Assembly: GCA_003482455.1 (NCBI GenBank) | Contig: DMYW01000020.1 | Span: 16,089-80,088, forward strand | Direction of reading: 5' to 3' | Length of the DNA stretch: 64,000 nucleotides | Source of the DNA: Rheinheimera sp. | GTDB taxonomy: Bacteria > Pseudomonadota > Gammaproteobacteria > Enterobacterales > Alteromonadaceae | Shown: positions 17,412 to 26,655 of the stretch, piece after piece | Position numbering within the stretch: position 1 is the stretch's first letter | How the letters are laid out: each line of letters begins with the position of its first letter | Made by a program: the position numbers and the translations under genes | Notes under the pieces: model-generated | The model's database searches: none | The model's input: the letters and a program-made list of their open reading frames with translations, nothing else | What the model was told of the DNA's origin: nothing

Positions 17412-17474
17412 TGCGCGCTTTTTTCGGCCCATCCAAAGCGCCAAGTCCCGCAACCTGTGTTCGGAAGTGCAGTG

Positions 17475-18056
17475 ATGTCGTTAAAAATTACCGATGAACA
17501 GCTGCTGCAGCTGATTGAAGCAAGCTTGTTTGCCAGCGAAAAGCCGCTGACTAAAGCAGAACTGTTGGAATCTGTGTTGGCTGAGCTCAAAGTGTCCCGC
17601 AGCCGTTTGGACAAAACTATCAAGCAGCTGCAACAAGACTACAGCGGGCGTGGTGTGCAGTTAGTGGAAACCGCTAGCGGTTGGCGTTTTCAAACCAGGC
17701 CTGAGCTCAGTAGCTTTTTGGCGCGGTTGTGGCCCGAGCGCTCACCGCGTTATTCGCGCGCCGTGCTGGAAACCTTGGCGCTGATCGCTTATCGCCAGCC
17801 GATCACCCGCGGCGAAATTGAAGATATCCGTGGCGTGACCGTCTCGACGCAGATCATGCGTACACTGCAAGACCGCGGTTGGGTCAAAGTGGTTGGCCAC
17901 AAAGAAGTACCCGGACGGCCGGGACTTTATGCCACAACGGCAGAATTTTTAGATTATTTTGGCGTGAAATCGCTGGCGGATCTGCCATCCTTGCCAGAGG
18001 TCGCGCCAATCCCTGTTCACACAGTCGCGATGACTGAGGAGAAACCCCATGAGTGA
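17475..18056 (+). CDS. scpB: Segregation and condensation protein B
   Basis: ScpB dimerises and binds ScpA within the SMC complex. The 193-residue protein has two winged-helix parts. Typical motifs are LLQLIEASLFASEKPLT at the N-terminus, then SRAVLETLALIAYRQPITR and IEDIRGVTVSTQIMRTL. The GRPGLYATT stretch near residue 148 is also a family mark. ATG 17475 follows GGAAG; an in-frame GTG at 17457 is less likely. The stop lies 8 bases inside rluB, pointing to coupled translation. Confidence 0.92.
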   Translation: MSLKITDEQLLQLIEASLFASEKPLTKAELLESVLAELKVSRSRLDKTIKQLQQDYSGRGVQLVETASGWRFQTRPELSSFLARLWPERSPRYSRAVLETLALIAYRQPITRGEIEDIRGVTVSTQIMRTLQDRGWVKVVGHKEVPGRPGLYATTAEFLDYFGVKSLADLPSLPEVAPIPVHTVAMTEEKPHE

Positions 18057-19020
18057 AAAATTACAAAAAGTGCTGGCCCGTAGCGGTGTTGGTTCGCGTC
18101 GTGAGATGGAAGAATACATCAGTGCCGGCCGCGTCAACGTCGACGGTAAGATCGCCCATTTAGGCGATCGCGTTACCGAAAACCAGGTGATCCGAGTCGA
18201 CGGCCACATTGTCAAAATTGCCACCGAAACCGAACAAGTCTGTCGCGTTATTGCTTATCACAAACCGGAAGGCGAAATTTGTTCGCGCACCGACCCTGAT
18301 GGTCGTCCAACGGTATTTGACCGCTTGCCGAAAATCAAAGGCGCTCGCTGGATCGCCATCGGCCGTTTGGATATCAACACCTCGGGTTTGTTGTTGTTCA
18401 CCACTGACGGTGAATTAGCAAACCGCTTAATGCACCCGAAATTTGAAGTTGAACGTGAATACGCCGTGCGTGTGTTTGGTGAGGTCACCGACGCGATCTT
18501 ACAAAAACTGCGCACCGGCGTGGAGTTGGAAGACGGCAAAGCGTCGTTTAAGAAAATCAAAGCCGGTGGCGGCGAGGGCGTCAACCGCTGGTACAACGTG
18601 GTGCTGACTGAAGGCCGCAACCGCGAAGTGCGCCGGATGTGGGAGTCGCAAGGCACAGTCGTCAACCGCCTGATCCGCGTGCGTTACGGCGATTTGTTAC
18701 TGCCGAAGCACTTACCGGCGGGCGGCTATGCCGAATATCCGCTGGATGAAGTGAATTACCTGCGTAAGATGGTGCACTTGCCGCTGGAAACGGAAACTCT
18801 GGCCAAGCCGGAAGACCGTGATGAGCGTCGCCGCCGCATGGCCTCGATCAAACGTGCCGTGCGCAAACACCAAGTGTCGACCAAACTCGGCGAAAAAGCG
18901 CCAGCCGCCAAGCCAGAAGCACGTGCACCGCGTAAGTCGGACAACGAGCGCAGTTCACAGCGCCCAGGCAAACCGCGCAGTGGCACCGGCAAACCCCGTT
19001 CACGAATTGGAAGTGCCTAA
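18049..19020 (+). CDS. rluB: 23S rRNA pseudouridine(2605) synthase
   Basis: RluB isomerises U2605 of 23S rRNA. An S4 RNA-binding domain (EKLQKVLARSGVGSRREMEE, residues 2-21 and on) precedes the RsuA-type catalytic domain. The catalytic aspartate is in IGRLDINTSGLLLFT (near residue 107). EGRNREVRRMWES follows. The 323 residues include a basic, low-complexity tail of roughly 60 residues rich in Lys, Arg, Pro and Ser, probably an RNA-binding extension. TGAGGAG precedes the ATG. It ends the rnm block and is followed by a strong terminator. The closely related RluE/F families are the alternatives. Confidence 0.92.
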   Translation: MSEKLQKVLARSGVGSRREMEEYISAGRVNVDGKIAHLGDRVTENQVIRVDGHIVKIATETEQVCRVIAYHKPEGEICSRTDPDGRPTVFDRLPKIKGARWIAIGRLDINTSGLLLFTTDGELANRLMHPKFEVEREYAVRVFGEVTDAILQKLRTGVELEDGKASFKKIKAGGGEGVNRWYNVVLTEGRNREVRRMWESQGTVVNRLIRVRYGDLLLPKHLPAGGYAEYPLDEVNYLRKMVHLPLETETLAKPEDRDERRRRMASIKRAVRKHQVSTKLGEKAPAAKPEARAPRKSDNERSSQRPGKPRSGTGKPRSRIGSA

Positions 19021-19031
19021 GCCAAGCGCAT

Positions 19032-19059
19032 AAAAAAACCGCCGTTGGCGGTTTTTTTT
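19032..19059 (+). terminator. Bidirectional intrinsic terminator after rluB
   Basis: AAAAAAACCGCC-gtt-GGCGGTTTTTTT, with T-runs on both strands. It serves rluB and the small convergent gene at 19077. Confidence 0.92.
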
Positions 19060-19076
19060 ATGCATGAACCAGCGAA

Positions 19077-19271
19077 TTAGTAATACAAATCAGTCGATTG
19101 ATGCAGTTGCGGTTCTTCGACGAGTTCATCAAAGCTGACTTTAAAATGCTGATCTTCCGATTGTGGATCGGCGAGATACACGGCTCGCTCCGGACCATCA
19201 ATCCAGCGCACCACCCCAACACCTCGTTTGGTGTGCGCCACCATACCAATTTCTAATTCATGCGCTTTCAT
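19077..19271 (-). CDS. Small conserved-looking protein, SH3-like
   Basis: A 64-residue protein with GGAG eight bases before the ATG and a terminator behind it, so it looks like a real single gene. The central stretch GMVAHTKRGVGVVRWIDG followed by RAVYLADP and KVSFDELVEE resembles a small beta-barrel (SH3/CarD-like) fold. This is only a pattern resemblance. No membrane segment, signal peptide or cysteine is present. I do not recognise it and assign no function. Confidence 0.55.
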   Translation of the reverse strand: MKAHELEIGMVAHTKRGVGVVRWIDGPERAVYLADPQSEDQHFKVSFDELVEEPQLHQSTDLYY

Positions 19272-19393
19272 CGTCAGTTCTCCAGTTCTGTACGAAATTC
19301 AACCATAGCGAAGCAAACAGGGTTAGACCAGCGCTTTTCACCGCATGTGATATAAGTGCTTCAAACGTCGATAGATTTAATTAGGAAACACTG

Positions 19394-20653
19394 ATGAAAA
19401 GAATTCAACTATCGCACATGCTCGGCTGCGCTTGGATATTGGTAGCCCTAGGGGCACCTGCGCTGGCGCTTGCCAACGAGAAGCCGTTGCCTGTTGCGCA
19501 AGTTCAAGGAGCGGACATGTACACCATGTCGTCTACAACGATACCGGGACCGCGGCGCTATTATGTCAGTCTGCCGGAACGTTATAACGCATCGAACCGC
19601 CGCTACAGCGTGCTGTATGTCATTGACGGCGACTTTCAGTTTGAACATGTCGCTGCAGCAGTGAGAAGTTTAGCGCGCACTGGGCGGATCGAACCTTTGA
19701 TTGTGGTCGGGGTGGCACTCAATGGCGAGCAGGAATACCAGCATTACACGACCTGGACAACGGATGAGTTGCCGGGCTCAGGTGGCGCACCGCAACTGCT
19801 GCAATTTTTGCAAAAAGACTTGTTGCCGAGGATCCAGCACCAGTACCGAACCACCGGCCACCAAGCGATCGCCGGTTATTCGTTAGGTGGCTTGCTAGTC
19901 TTGCAAGCTGCGCTTGCCAAAGACTCGCCATTTGCAGCCTATTACGCAATGAGCCCGAGTTTGTATCTCGACAACTATGCGCTAAATAGCAAGCTGGCGA
20001 ACGCGCCGCTTTCTGGCCGGCTCTTTTTGTCGGTGGCCAATGAACAAGGCATGGGCGTTAGCGAGCTGGCCGGTATGCTAAAGCCCTCATCCGAGCGTTT
20101 TAGCTGGCAGTTCCAGCAGTTTGCGCACGACACGCATTACAGCACTGCGTTGCCTGCTATCACAGCAGCCTTGCAGTGGGACTTTGCCGACTACAGCTTG
20201 GAAATGCCAGATTTGCTGGCGCTTGGCGACGAACGGGCAGTGCTCAAGGCATTGAGCGGCAAGTTGCAGCATTGGTCACAGCCACAGTTGGGCTGGTTAC
20301 AAGCGTGGAATTTGGCGAAATATTATGTGGTTTCCAAGCAAATGGATCACTTAGAGCAGAGTTTGGCGATGTGGGAACAGGCATGGCCGGGTTCTTCTTT
20401 GGAATTGCGGGTACAGCTGGTCAAAGCTTGCCTTAAAAAACAGCTGCTGGATACCGCACAAGCGTTAGTAGACAAAGCACCAGTCGCACTTGAACAATCG
20501 CACGATTGGCAGAAACAGCGAGCCGATTTATTTGCCGCAAAAGGCGATATGGTAGCGGCAAAATCTGCGCAGAAAAAAGCCGAGCAGTTGGCGCGTGAGC
20601 AGCATTTGGCAGAGTGGGAATTTCAAGAGTTGGCGCCAGGTAGCTATCAATAA
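19394..20653 (+). CDS. Secreted alpha/beta-hydrolase (esterase D-like)
   Basis: A 419-residue protein with a signal peptide (residues 1-27, cleavage after LALA) and an esterase-like alpha/beta-hydrolase domain of the IroE/Fes/YbbA type. Ser163 lies in GYSLGG. His248 in FAHDTHYS fits the catalytic histidine. YSVLYVIDGD near residue 71 is the typical second strand with an oxyanion region. The last 130 or so residues are helical and TPR-like. Likely periplasmic; substrate unknown (siderophore or acyl esters are possible). Start ATG 19394 follows AGGA by seven bases. Confidence 0.75.
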   Translation: MKRIQLSHMLGCAWILVALGAPALALANEKPLPVAQVQGADMYTMSSTTIPGPRRYYVSLPERYNASNRRYSVLYVIDGDFQFEHVAAAVRSLARTGRIEPLIVVGVALNGEQEYQHYTTWTTDELPGSGGAPQLLQFLQKDLLPRIQHQYRTTGHQAIAGYSLGGLLVLQAALAKDSPFAAYYAMSPSLYLDNYALNSKLANAPLSGRLFLSVANEQGMGVSELAGMLKPSSERFSWQFQQFAHDTHYSTALPAITAALQWDFADYSLEMPDLLALGDERAVLKALSGKLQHWSQPQLGWLQAWNLAKYYVVSKQMDHLEQSLAMWEQAWPGSSLELRVQLVKACLKKQLLDTAQALVDKAPVALEQSHDWQKQRADLFAAKGDMVAAKSAQKKAEQLAREQHLAEWEFQELAPGSYQ

Positions 20654-20817
20654 GACTCAAGGATTGCCGATGTTCGGCCGAGCACGTTGCCGTTATCGCA
20701 AAGCCTGAAAATGCAAGTGCAACGAGGGGGTCCGAGCGAACTGCAGACAACAGCAGGGCAAGGCCGGTAAGCAGGCGCAGTGCTAAAATCCCTGCGCTGC
20801 TAAATCCCGTTGTAGCA

Positions 20818-21126
20818 CTAGGTTTTAAAATCAATTTTTTGATGAATATTGGTCCAGTTGTCTGGGAATTTACCTTGCAACACCCATGAAAACGCGATCA
20901 ACTCGGCCATCAGCACGTACAGCTCTGGCGGGATTTGTGTACCTAATTCCAGTTGCTGCAATACCTGATAGAGTGCGGGGTCTTCGTGCACTAGCACACC
21001 GTGAGCTTTGGCGGCGGCGATGATCTCCTCGGCTAAACTGCCGTGACCTTTGGCCACCACCGTTGGCGCTTGTTTGCCGTCGTAAGCCAGCGCGACAGCG
21101 CTTGGTGAATGCTCTGCTGAACTCAT
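20818..21126 (-). CDS. FlhB C-terminal-domain-like protein
   Basis: A 102-residue soluble protein that matches only the cytoplasmic C-terminal domain of FlhB-type export-switch proteins. SAVALAYDGKQAPTVVAKG is followed by AEEIIAAAKAHGVLVHEDP and LYQVLQQLELGTQIPPELY. The self-cleavage motif NPTH of true FlhB is replaced (the Asn-Pro site is absent: here ALAYDGK). Such stand-alone paralogues occur in several flagellated proteobacteria. Its Shine-Dalgarno sequence AGGAGG overlaps the stop of the upstream FliK-like gene, so the two are probably translated together. Confidence 0.8.
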   Translation of the reverse strand: MSSAEHSPSAVALAYDGKQAPTVVAKGHGSLAEEIIAAAKAHGVLVHEDPALYQVLQQLELGTQIPPELYVLMAELIAFSWVLQGKFPDNWTNIHQKIDFKT

Positions 21127-21135
21127 ACAACCCTC

Positions 21136-23817
21136 CTACACTTGCACCTGCAGTAACGAACTTTGTTTCTGTGCCAAATGCGCCGGCAGTTCGCCCAAGG
21201 TGCATTGGAATTGGGCGATTGGTACACCTTGCAGCTTTAAGCGGTCGCGTAGGATCACGCCGAATTTTTCAATACTGCGTTTGAGCTCTGGGCTTGCGGT
21301 ATAAAACTGCAAGCTATTGGCATCAGGGCCCAGTGCACCTTCCATCACCAAACGGCCGTGTGGCGGTACTTCGAGCGCCAGCGTCAAGTGCCACAACGGT
21401 ACCGTTTGGCCATTTGCCTTACGTGCCTGGCGCTGCTCTACTGTCAGTTCAGCAAACTGACTTTGCCCTTGCATTGGCAATGGCAATTGGAAGTACCAAT
21501 TGTTTTGCTCGGGCTTTTGCTGCGCTAGCGTCTCTAACTGCGCCGTTTGATAGGCCCCCGCATGACTGGCAAGTTGCTTGAGCGTTTCGCGCGCTTGCCC
21601 CAGTTCGAGTAGTTGCACGGCTTCTTTTAACTTTTGCGTTTTATCCGACTTGTGTGTGTCGGGCACAGGCACGCCTAACCGACCAAGCAGCAGCTGCATA
21701 GCGACGGCTAGCGTGCCCGCGGCGGTTGTCGCCATGCTAGGTTGCAGCGGGTTAAACAACAGTGCTGCATTAAGCTGTTGCTGCAGCTGCGCTTCGCTTA
21801 GCACCTGCGGTTCTATCATGGCGTGCTGCAGTTGTTGCAGCAGCGGCCGCTGCGCCGCTGGTGCGTCGGTCAGGGCCAGTGTGTCGGCTTGAAACTGTAG
21901 CTGCGCTTCCGTGTGCGGGTTGGACGAATGACTGGCTGCGCCGCTGCCCGTGACGGAACCGCTGGACGACAACAAAGTCAGCAGCTGCAGTAGATGGCTG
22001 GTTAATTCTTGTTTGCTTGGGAGCTGTGGCGAAGTGTTGGGTTGGGCTGCTGCGAGCGTGGGCCCTGTGGCTTGCAATGCAGCGCTTACAACTCGTGTTG
22101 GTGTGGCAGCCGTCACTTGGTGAGGCGACTCGTTGGTGGCTGATTCAGTGCTGCTGTTGTCCAACGAGGCAGCTCCACGGTCTGGCAACTGAGTGGCGAG
22201 GCGCGGGTTAGTCAGTAACGGGCGAGCGGCTGCAGTACCTTGTTGGGGCGTCGTGGTTAGCCTGCTCGACTGCGGCGAAAGTTTTGGCAAGGCTTCTTGC
22301 GTGTCGAAAGTCACTGCTGATTCAGCGCTTTGGCTAGTCGCGGACATCTCGGTCAACGGCTGTTTCAGCGTGACAGGCTGCTTAGCGGCGGTAATTGACC
22401 CCGCGGTCGCGTGCTCGTGCAACGTCTTCCGCTGCAACTGAGAGTCGTGTGGAGTGCGCAACTGCGCTGAGTTTGTACTGGCAGATCCCGAGTCACGCAG
22501 TGCGGTTTGATCGACTGGCGGGCGCTGCTCAATGGACGTTCTCTGTATTGTAGCTGGAGAGGCCTGTTGTTTGTTCCCCAGCGCGGCGGGCTCAGAACGC
22601 TCGTTGGCGGCTGTTTCCGACTTGGCTGACATCGTGTTTATTGCCGTGTTGCTTGGTGGTGTTGTCGCTCGAGTGTTGCTGAGGTTTGTCGGGGAGGTTG
22701 GTAATTTAACGTCTGCCCCGATAGTTGCCGCTTCGGTTGTTGCATTGAATGGGTTTGTCAGTCCCTTTGAAGCGTTGGCTGTTTGGCTGGTCACAGATTG
22801 CCGCTGCAACGTGGCTTGTTCTTGTGCCATTGCCGCGCGAGCCGCCTCGCTGATCGTGACCGAGCCTTGTTGCTGCATGGCCGGTGGCGGGTTTGGCATC
22901 AGTTGTGACCACTGACTGCTACTAAGCGGTACCGCCTGCGGCGCTGCCGGTTGCAACACGACGCCTTGGCTTTGTAGGTTCAATGTGAGCGGCATGCTGG
23001 ATTGGCGCAGAGTTTGCGCCAAGGTTGGGTTCAGTTTTTCCAACTGTTGCTGCACATCCTGCGGTAACTGCGACCATTGCATCGCATCAGCGCCGACTTG
23101 CTGGCCAATGACGGCCAAAAGTGCCTGCTGAGTTGACGGACTGACATTCTGGAAAGACGCCGCAGGCGAGCTTTGCCATTGCAGCTGCCATTGCTGTGCA
23201 GGTGTTTGCAGACGCACTGTGACGCTTGGTGGTAATGCGGATTGGCTAAATTCACTTGCCGGCAATTTGCTAGCCAGGCTGGCGCTATCGAGTTTTACAT
23301 CCCAGCTACTACGTCGATTGCTAACCCCCGCTAACTGCTGCAGCACTTGCAGTTGTTGAGGAGGCGTCAGTTGCAACGCAGTCAGTGGATTCAACTGTAA
23401 CTGCTGCGATGCCGTGACAGTCACTTGCAGCGGTATTTGTGATGCGCGCAAAGTCGCGGGATTGCCGCTTGTTGGGCTATTGGCGGCGGGTGCTGCAGTG
23501 GCCTGTGGTGATGCGCTTGTTGGCCCAGAACTGCTGGGTGTGTCGGACGCATTCACTGTGGCAGGTGCTGCGGCAGTTGCGCTGGTGTCTGCCATTAATT
23601 GCGTCAGCACTTGCCGCAGTGGCGCTGGGATCATCTGTGGCGGGATCGGCAGTGGTGCTCGATTGCCGATGCGTAACAACCAAGGTTCTTGCTCGGAGCC
23701 GCGACTGAGCGTCGCCGGATAGGCAACATCGGTGGCCAAATCCGTCAATTCGCTTGGCGGACTGACGGCCGCAGCGAGCGTGACTTTGCTAATACTATCG
23801 GCATTGATCTGGTTCAT
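21136..23817 (-). CDS. FliK-like protein (flagellar hook-length control C-terminal domain)
   Basis: An 893-residue protein with a very long Gln-, Ser-, Thr- and Ala-rich low-complexity N-terminal part and a C-terminal domain like that of FliK. The C-terminal domain has WYFQLPLPMQGQ, WHLTLALEVPPHGRLVMEG and a last part with LRDRLKLQGVPIAQFQCTLG (about residues 720-880). FliK works with FlhB to switch export substrate when the hook is long enough. It pairs with the FlhB-C-like gene 9 bases downstream, outside any flagellar cluster visible here. No clear Shine-Dalgarno sequence precedes the ATG at 23817, so the exact start is uncertain. Confidence 0.75.
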   Translation of the reverse strand: MNQINADSISKVTLAAAVSPPSELTDLATDVAYPATLSRGSEQEPWLLRIGNRAPLPIPPQMIPAPLRQVLTQLMADTSATAAAPATVNASDTPSSSGPTSASPQATAAPAANSPTSGNPATLRASQIPLQVTVTASQQLQLNPLTALQLTPPQQLQVLQQLAGVSNRRSSWDVKLDSASLASKLPASEFSQSALPPSVTVRLQTPAQQWQLQWQSSPAASFQNVSPSTQQALLAVIGQQVGADAMQWSQLPQDVQQQLEKLNPTLAQTLRQSSMPLTLNLQSQGVVLQPAAPQAVPLSSSQWSQLMPNPPPAMQQQGSVTISEAARAAMAQEQATLQRQSVTSQTANASKGLTNPFNATTEAATIGADVKLPTSPTNLSNTRATTPPSNTAINTMSAKSETAANERSEPAALGNKQQASPATIQRTSIEQRPPVDQTALRDSGSASTNSAQLRTPHDSQLQRKTLHEHATAGSITAAKQPVTLKQPLTEMSATSQSAESAVTFDTQEALPKLSPQSSRLTTTPQQGTAAARPLLTNPRLATQLPDRGAASLDNSSTESATNESPHQVTAATPTRVVSAALQATGPTLAAAQPNTSPQLPSKQELTSHLLQLLTLLSSSGSVTGSGAASHSSNPHTEAQLQFQADTLALTDAPAAQRPLLQQLQHAMIEPQVLSEAQLQQQLNAALLFNPLQPSMATTAAGTLAVAMQLLLGRLGVPVPDTHKSDKTQKLKEAVQLLELGQARETLKQLASHAGAYQTAQLETLAQQKPEQNNWYFQLPLPMQGQSQFAELTVEQRQARKANGQTVPLWHLTLALEVPPHGRLVMEGALGPDANSLQFYTASPELKRSIEKFGVILRDRLKLQGVPIAQFQCTLGELPAHLAQKQSSLLQVQV

Positions 23818-23925
23818 GTTTATGGCGTATCTGAGCCTTTGCGACGGCTGGAACTCTCGTAATTAGTTGTCAGTATGCTAACATGCGCGAGTTTTTTTCA
23901 ATGTTTTGACGAGTCTTCTGCATCC

Positions 23926-24546
23926 ATGCTGTTCTCTGCTCACCAATTAAGCTGTATTCGCTCCGACCGGGTGCTGTTTGAACAGTTGGATTTTGCTATT
24001 GATGCTGGGCAAATCTGGCAAATTGCGGGGCGCAATGGTGCTGGTAAAAGTAGCTTGTTGCGTATTTTGGCTGGGTTAGCTGAGCCTATCGAAGGTGAAT
24101 TGCGCTACAAAAACCAGCCGCTGACGCAGGTGCAGGACGAATTCGCTACCAACCTCTGTTTTATCGGCCATCTGTCAGGCGTGCAGCCACAACTTACGGC
24201 GCTGGAAAATCTAGCCTTTTGGCGTGCCTGTTATGCGTTAAAACCGGCAGATGACTGGGCTTTGTTGGCGCAATTGGGGTTGGCAGGCCTTGAAGATATC
24301 CCTTGCCAGAATTTGTCCGCCGGTCAACACAGGCGTGTATCGCTGGCGCGGTTGTGGCTAACCGCAGCGCAACTTTGGATCCTCGATGAGCCGTTCACCG
24401 CGCTGGATGTCAGCGCGATTGCGCAGTTACGGCAACGTTTCATTGAGCATTGCCAACACGGCGGCGCTATTATCCTAACTACACACCAAGCACTTGATTT
24501 ACCTGAAATCCCAGTGCAACAACTGACGCTGGAGTATCGCTGGTGA
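23926..24546 (+). CDS. ccmA: Cytochrome c maturation ABC transporter ATP-binding protein
   Basis: ATPase of the CcmABCD complex, which releases holo-CcmE (haem-loaded chaperone) from CcmC. The 206-residue protein shows Walker A GRNGAGKS (near residue 35), signature LSAGQHRRV and Walker B LWILDEP. I start it at ATG 23926 (MLFSAHQLSC); the longer frame upstream is not family-like. It is first in ccmABCDEFGHI, and its TGA overlaps the ccmB ATG. It diverges from the FliK-like gene. Confidence 0.95.
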   Translation: MLFSAHQLSCIRSDRVLFEQLDFAIDAGQIWQIAGRNGAGKSSLLRILAGLAEPIEGELRYKNQPLTQVQDEFATNLCFIGHLSGVQPQLTALENLAFWRACYALKPADDWALLAQLGLAGLEDIPCQNLSAGQHRRVSLARLWLTAAQLWILDEPFTALDVSAIAQLRQRFIEHCQHGGAIILTTHQALDLPEIPVQQLTLEYRW

Positions 24547-25214
24547 TGGGCTCTGTGTATCTGCAAACGCTGCGTCGTGATTTCCGATTGATGACACGGC
24601 AAAAGTCCGATTGGCTCAATCCATTAATGTTCTTCTTGATCGTGTTGACCTTGTTCCCGCTTGGCATTGGCGCCAAACCTAATTTGTTGCGCGAAATTGC
24701 CCCTGGCATCATCTGGATCGCTGCATTGTTAAGTGTGCTGTTGGGATCGGAGCGCTTGTTCCGACAAGATTACAAAGACGGAGTGCTTGAACAGCTGGTG
24801 GCCGCACGAGCACCGCTGTTCCCTTATGTGTTGGCGAAAATCAGTGCTTCTTGGTGTGCCAGTGGCTTGCCGTTATTGTTGATGTCGCCGTTGATGGCTC
24901 TGTTATTGGGGCTTGATAGCAAAGCTTACTGGGCCATGGTCGGAACTTTAATCATCGGGACGCCGCTGCTCAGCCTGTTATCGGCATTGGGCGCAGCTTT
25001 AACGCTGTCAGCCGAAAAAGGCGGGATTTTGCTAGCGCTGGTGATTCTACCTCTTTATATTCCGCTGCTAATTTTCGCCAGTGCAGCGGTCGAACAAGCC
25101 GGATTCGGTCTTGGTTATTCCGCGCAGCTCGCGGTACTTGGGGCCATGTTGTGTGTGGCACTGGCTGGGGTACCGTTTGCAGTGCAACACGCTTTGAAAT
25201 TAAACGTGGGGTGA
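24546..25214 (+). CDS. ccmB: Haem exporter membrane protein CcmB
   Basis: Membrane subunit of the CcmAB ATPase complex. 222 residues with about six hydrophobic helices, for example IAPGIIWIAALLSVLLGSER near residue 55 and the C-terminal LAVLGAMLCVALAGVPFAV. The FRQDYKDGVLEQL loop is typical of the family. The ATG at 24546 overlaps the ccmA stop by one base; the in-frame GTG at 24543 is an alternative. ccmC follows one base after the stop. Confidence 0.94.
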   Translation: MGSVYLQTLRRDFRLMTRQKSDWLNPLMFFLIVLTLFPLGIGAKPNLLREIAPGIIWIAALLSVLLGSERLFRQDYKDGVLEQLVAARAPLFPYVLAKISASWCASGLPLLLMSPLMALLLGLDSKAYWAMVGTLIIGTPLLSLLSALGAALTLSAEKGGILLALVILPLYIPLLIFASAAVEQAGFGLGYSAQLAVLGAMLCVALAGVPFAVQHALKLNVG

Positions 25215-25215
25215 T

Positions 25216-25956
25216 ATGTTTAAGTGGCTTGATCCATACGCAAAACCACAAACTTTGTTTAACCTGTTAGGCCGTTGGCAACGGGTGTTGATGCCGCTCG
25301 GTTGGCTGTTGCTAGCCATCGGTACCGTCTGGGGGCTTGGTTTTACCCCACCAGATTACCAACAAGGTGATTCCTACCGCATTATTCACATCCATGTCCC
25401 TGCGGCTATTTGGTCGATGGGAGCTTACAGCTCCATGGCGATCGCTGCATTTATCGCACTGGTTTGGCAAATCAAAGTGGCACAGTGGGCGATTGGCGCT
25501 ATGGCCCCCATCGGCGCTGTGTTTACCGCCATTGCCTTGTGGACTGGCGCGGCTTGGGGTGAGCCCATGTGGGGCACTTGGTGGGTGTGGGATGCGCGGT
25601 TGACTTCCGAATTGATCCTGTTGTTTTTATATCTTGGCGTGATTGCGCTGCAAAACGCCTTTAGTGAGCAAGCGACCGGCGATAAAGCCGCTGCCGTATT
25701 GGCGCTAGTGGGCGTGGTCAACTTGCCGATCATTCACTACTCGGTCGAATGGTGGAACACCTTGCACCAAGGCGCGACTATCACCAAATTTGCTAAACCA
25801 TCGATTGATCCATCCATGCTGTGGCCTTTGCTGATCTGCATTGTGGCGCTTGGCGTATTGTTTGGTGCCTTGGTATGTCAGCGTTTACGGACTTCTATTT
25901 TACGCCATGAACAGCACAGACCCTGGGTGCGCCAGTGGGCACAGGAGCAAGCATGA
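25216..25956 (+). CDS. ccmC: Haem lyase/exporter CcmC
   Basis: CcmC attaches haem to CcmE in the periplasm. 246 residues, six helices, with the tryptophan-rich WWD domain WGEPMWGTWWVWDARLTSE near residues 115-133. The flanking haem-ligand histidines are in IHIHVPAAIWSMG (near residue 57) and IHYSVEWWNTLHQ. All family hallmarks are present. Its stop overlaps the ccmD ATG as ATGA. Confidence 0.96.
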   Translation: MFKWLDPYAKPQTLFNLLGRWQRVLMPLGWLLLAIGTVWGLGFTPPDYQQGDSYRIIHIHVPAAIWSMGAYSSMAIAAFIALVWQIKVAQWAIGAMAPIGAVFTAIALWTGAAWGEPMWGTWWVWDARLTSELILLFLYLGVIALQNAFSEQATGDKAAAVLALVGVVNLPIIHYSVEWWNTLHQGATITKFAKPSIDPSMLWPLLICIVALGVLFGALVCQRLRTSILRHEQHRPWVRQWAQEQA

Positions 25957-26195
25957 GCAATTTCGCATTTAATTCCATGGCGGAATTCTGGGCCATGGGG
26001 GGCTATGGGTTTTACGTCTGGCTATCGTTTGGGTTGAGTTTGGTAGCGCTGTTACTGCTGTGGTGGACTGGACGGCAGGGTGAAAAACACTTTCGCAGCC
26101 AGTTAACTCAACGACTGTCTCGCGAAGCGCGCGTGCGCGCGCATCAACAACAATCTTCTTCGGTTCAGGAGTCGGCGGATGAATCCACGTCGTAA
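25953..26195 (+). CDS. ccmD: Haem exporter protein CcmD
   Basis: Small membrane protein (80 residues) that helps release holo-CcmE from CcmABC. A single helix (VWLSFGLSLVALLLLWW) follows the conserved AEFWAMGGYGFYVW. The cytosolic tail is basic and Ser/Gln-rich. Start ATG 25953 overlaps the end of ccmC, and the last 17 bases overlap ccmE. Confidence 0.92.
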   Translation: MSNFAFNSMAEFWAMGGYGFYVWLSFGLSLVALLLLWWTGRQGEKHFRSQLTQRLSREARVRAHQQQSSSVQESADESTS

Positions 26196-26655
26196 ACAAC
26201 GTCTATTTGCAGTCTCGGCAGTGCTTTTATTACTCGGTGGTGCTGTTGGCGGCATCATGTATGCAATGTCAGAAAACGTGGATCTGTTTTACACCCCATC
26301 ACAACTGGTCAATGGCTTAGGCGACGAAAAAACCAAACCTGTAGTTGGTCAACGTTTGCGCATCGGCGGCATGGTAGTGAAAGGCTCGGTGAAACGCGAC
26401 GAACATAGCTTAAAAGTGAGCTTTGATTTAGTCGACACAGGGCCGGTGGTAACTGTGCATTACGAAGGTATTTTGCCGGACTTGTTTCGTGAGGGGCAGG
26501 GCATAGTAGCGCAAGGCACCTTGCAAGATGCCACGACGGTCAATGCAACCGAAGTCTTGGCAAAACATGACGAAAACTACATGCCGCCTGATTTGAAAGA
26601 TGCCATGAAAGACATTAAACATGTTGCTCCGGCGACTCAGGGCGGTAGTAACTGA
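26179..26655 (+). CDS. ccmE: Haem chaperone CcmE
   Basis: Periplasmic, membrane-tethered haem carrier. 158 residues: one N-terminal anchor (residues 9-29), an OB-fold domain, and the haem-attachment motif LAKHDENYMPP. His130 is the covalent haem site and Tyr134 the axial ligand, at the same numbers as in E. coli. Overlaps ccmD and ccmF (TGATG). Confidence 0.97.
   Translation: MNPRRKQRLFAVSAVLLLLGGAVGGIMYAMSENVDLFYTPSQLVNGLGDEKTKPVVGQRLRIGGMVVKGSVKRDEHSLKVSFDLVDTGPVVTVHYEGILPDLFREGQGIVAQGTLQDATTVNATEVLAKHDENYMPPDLKDAMKDIKHVAPATQGGSN

Noticed and set aside
20433..20834. 133-codon minus-strand ORF overlapping the esterase and FlhB-like genes
   Set aside because: Mostly antisense to a clear esterase gene; hydrophobic composition is a shadow effect.
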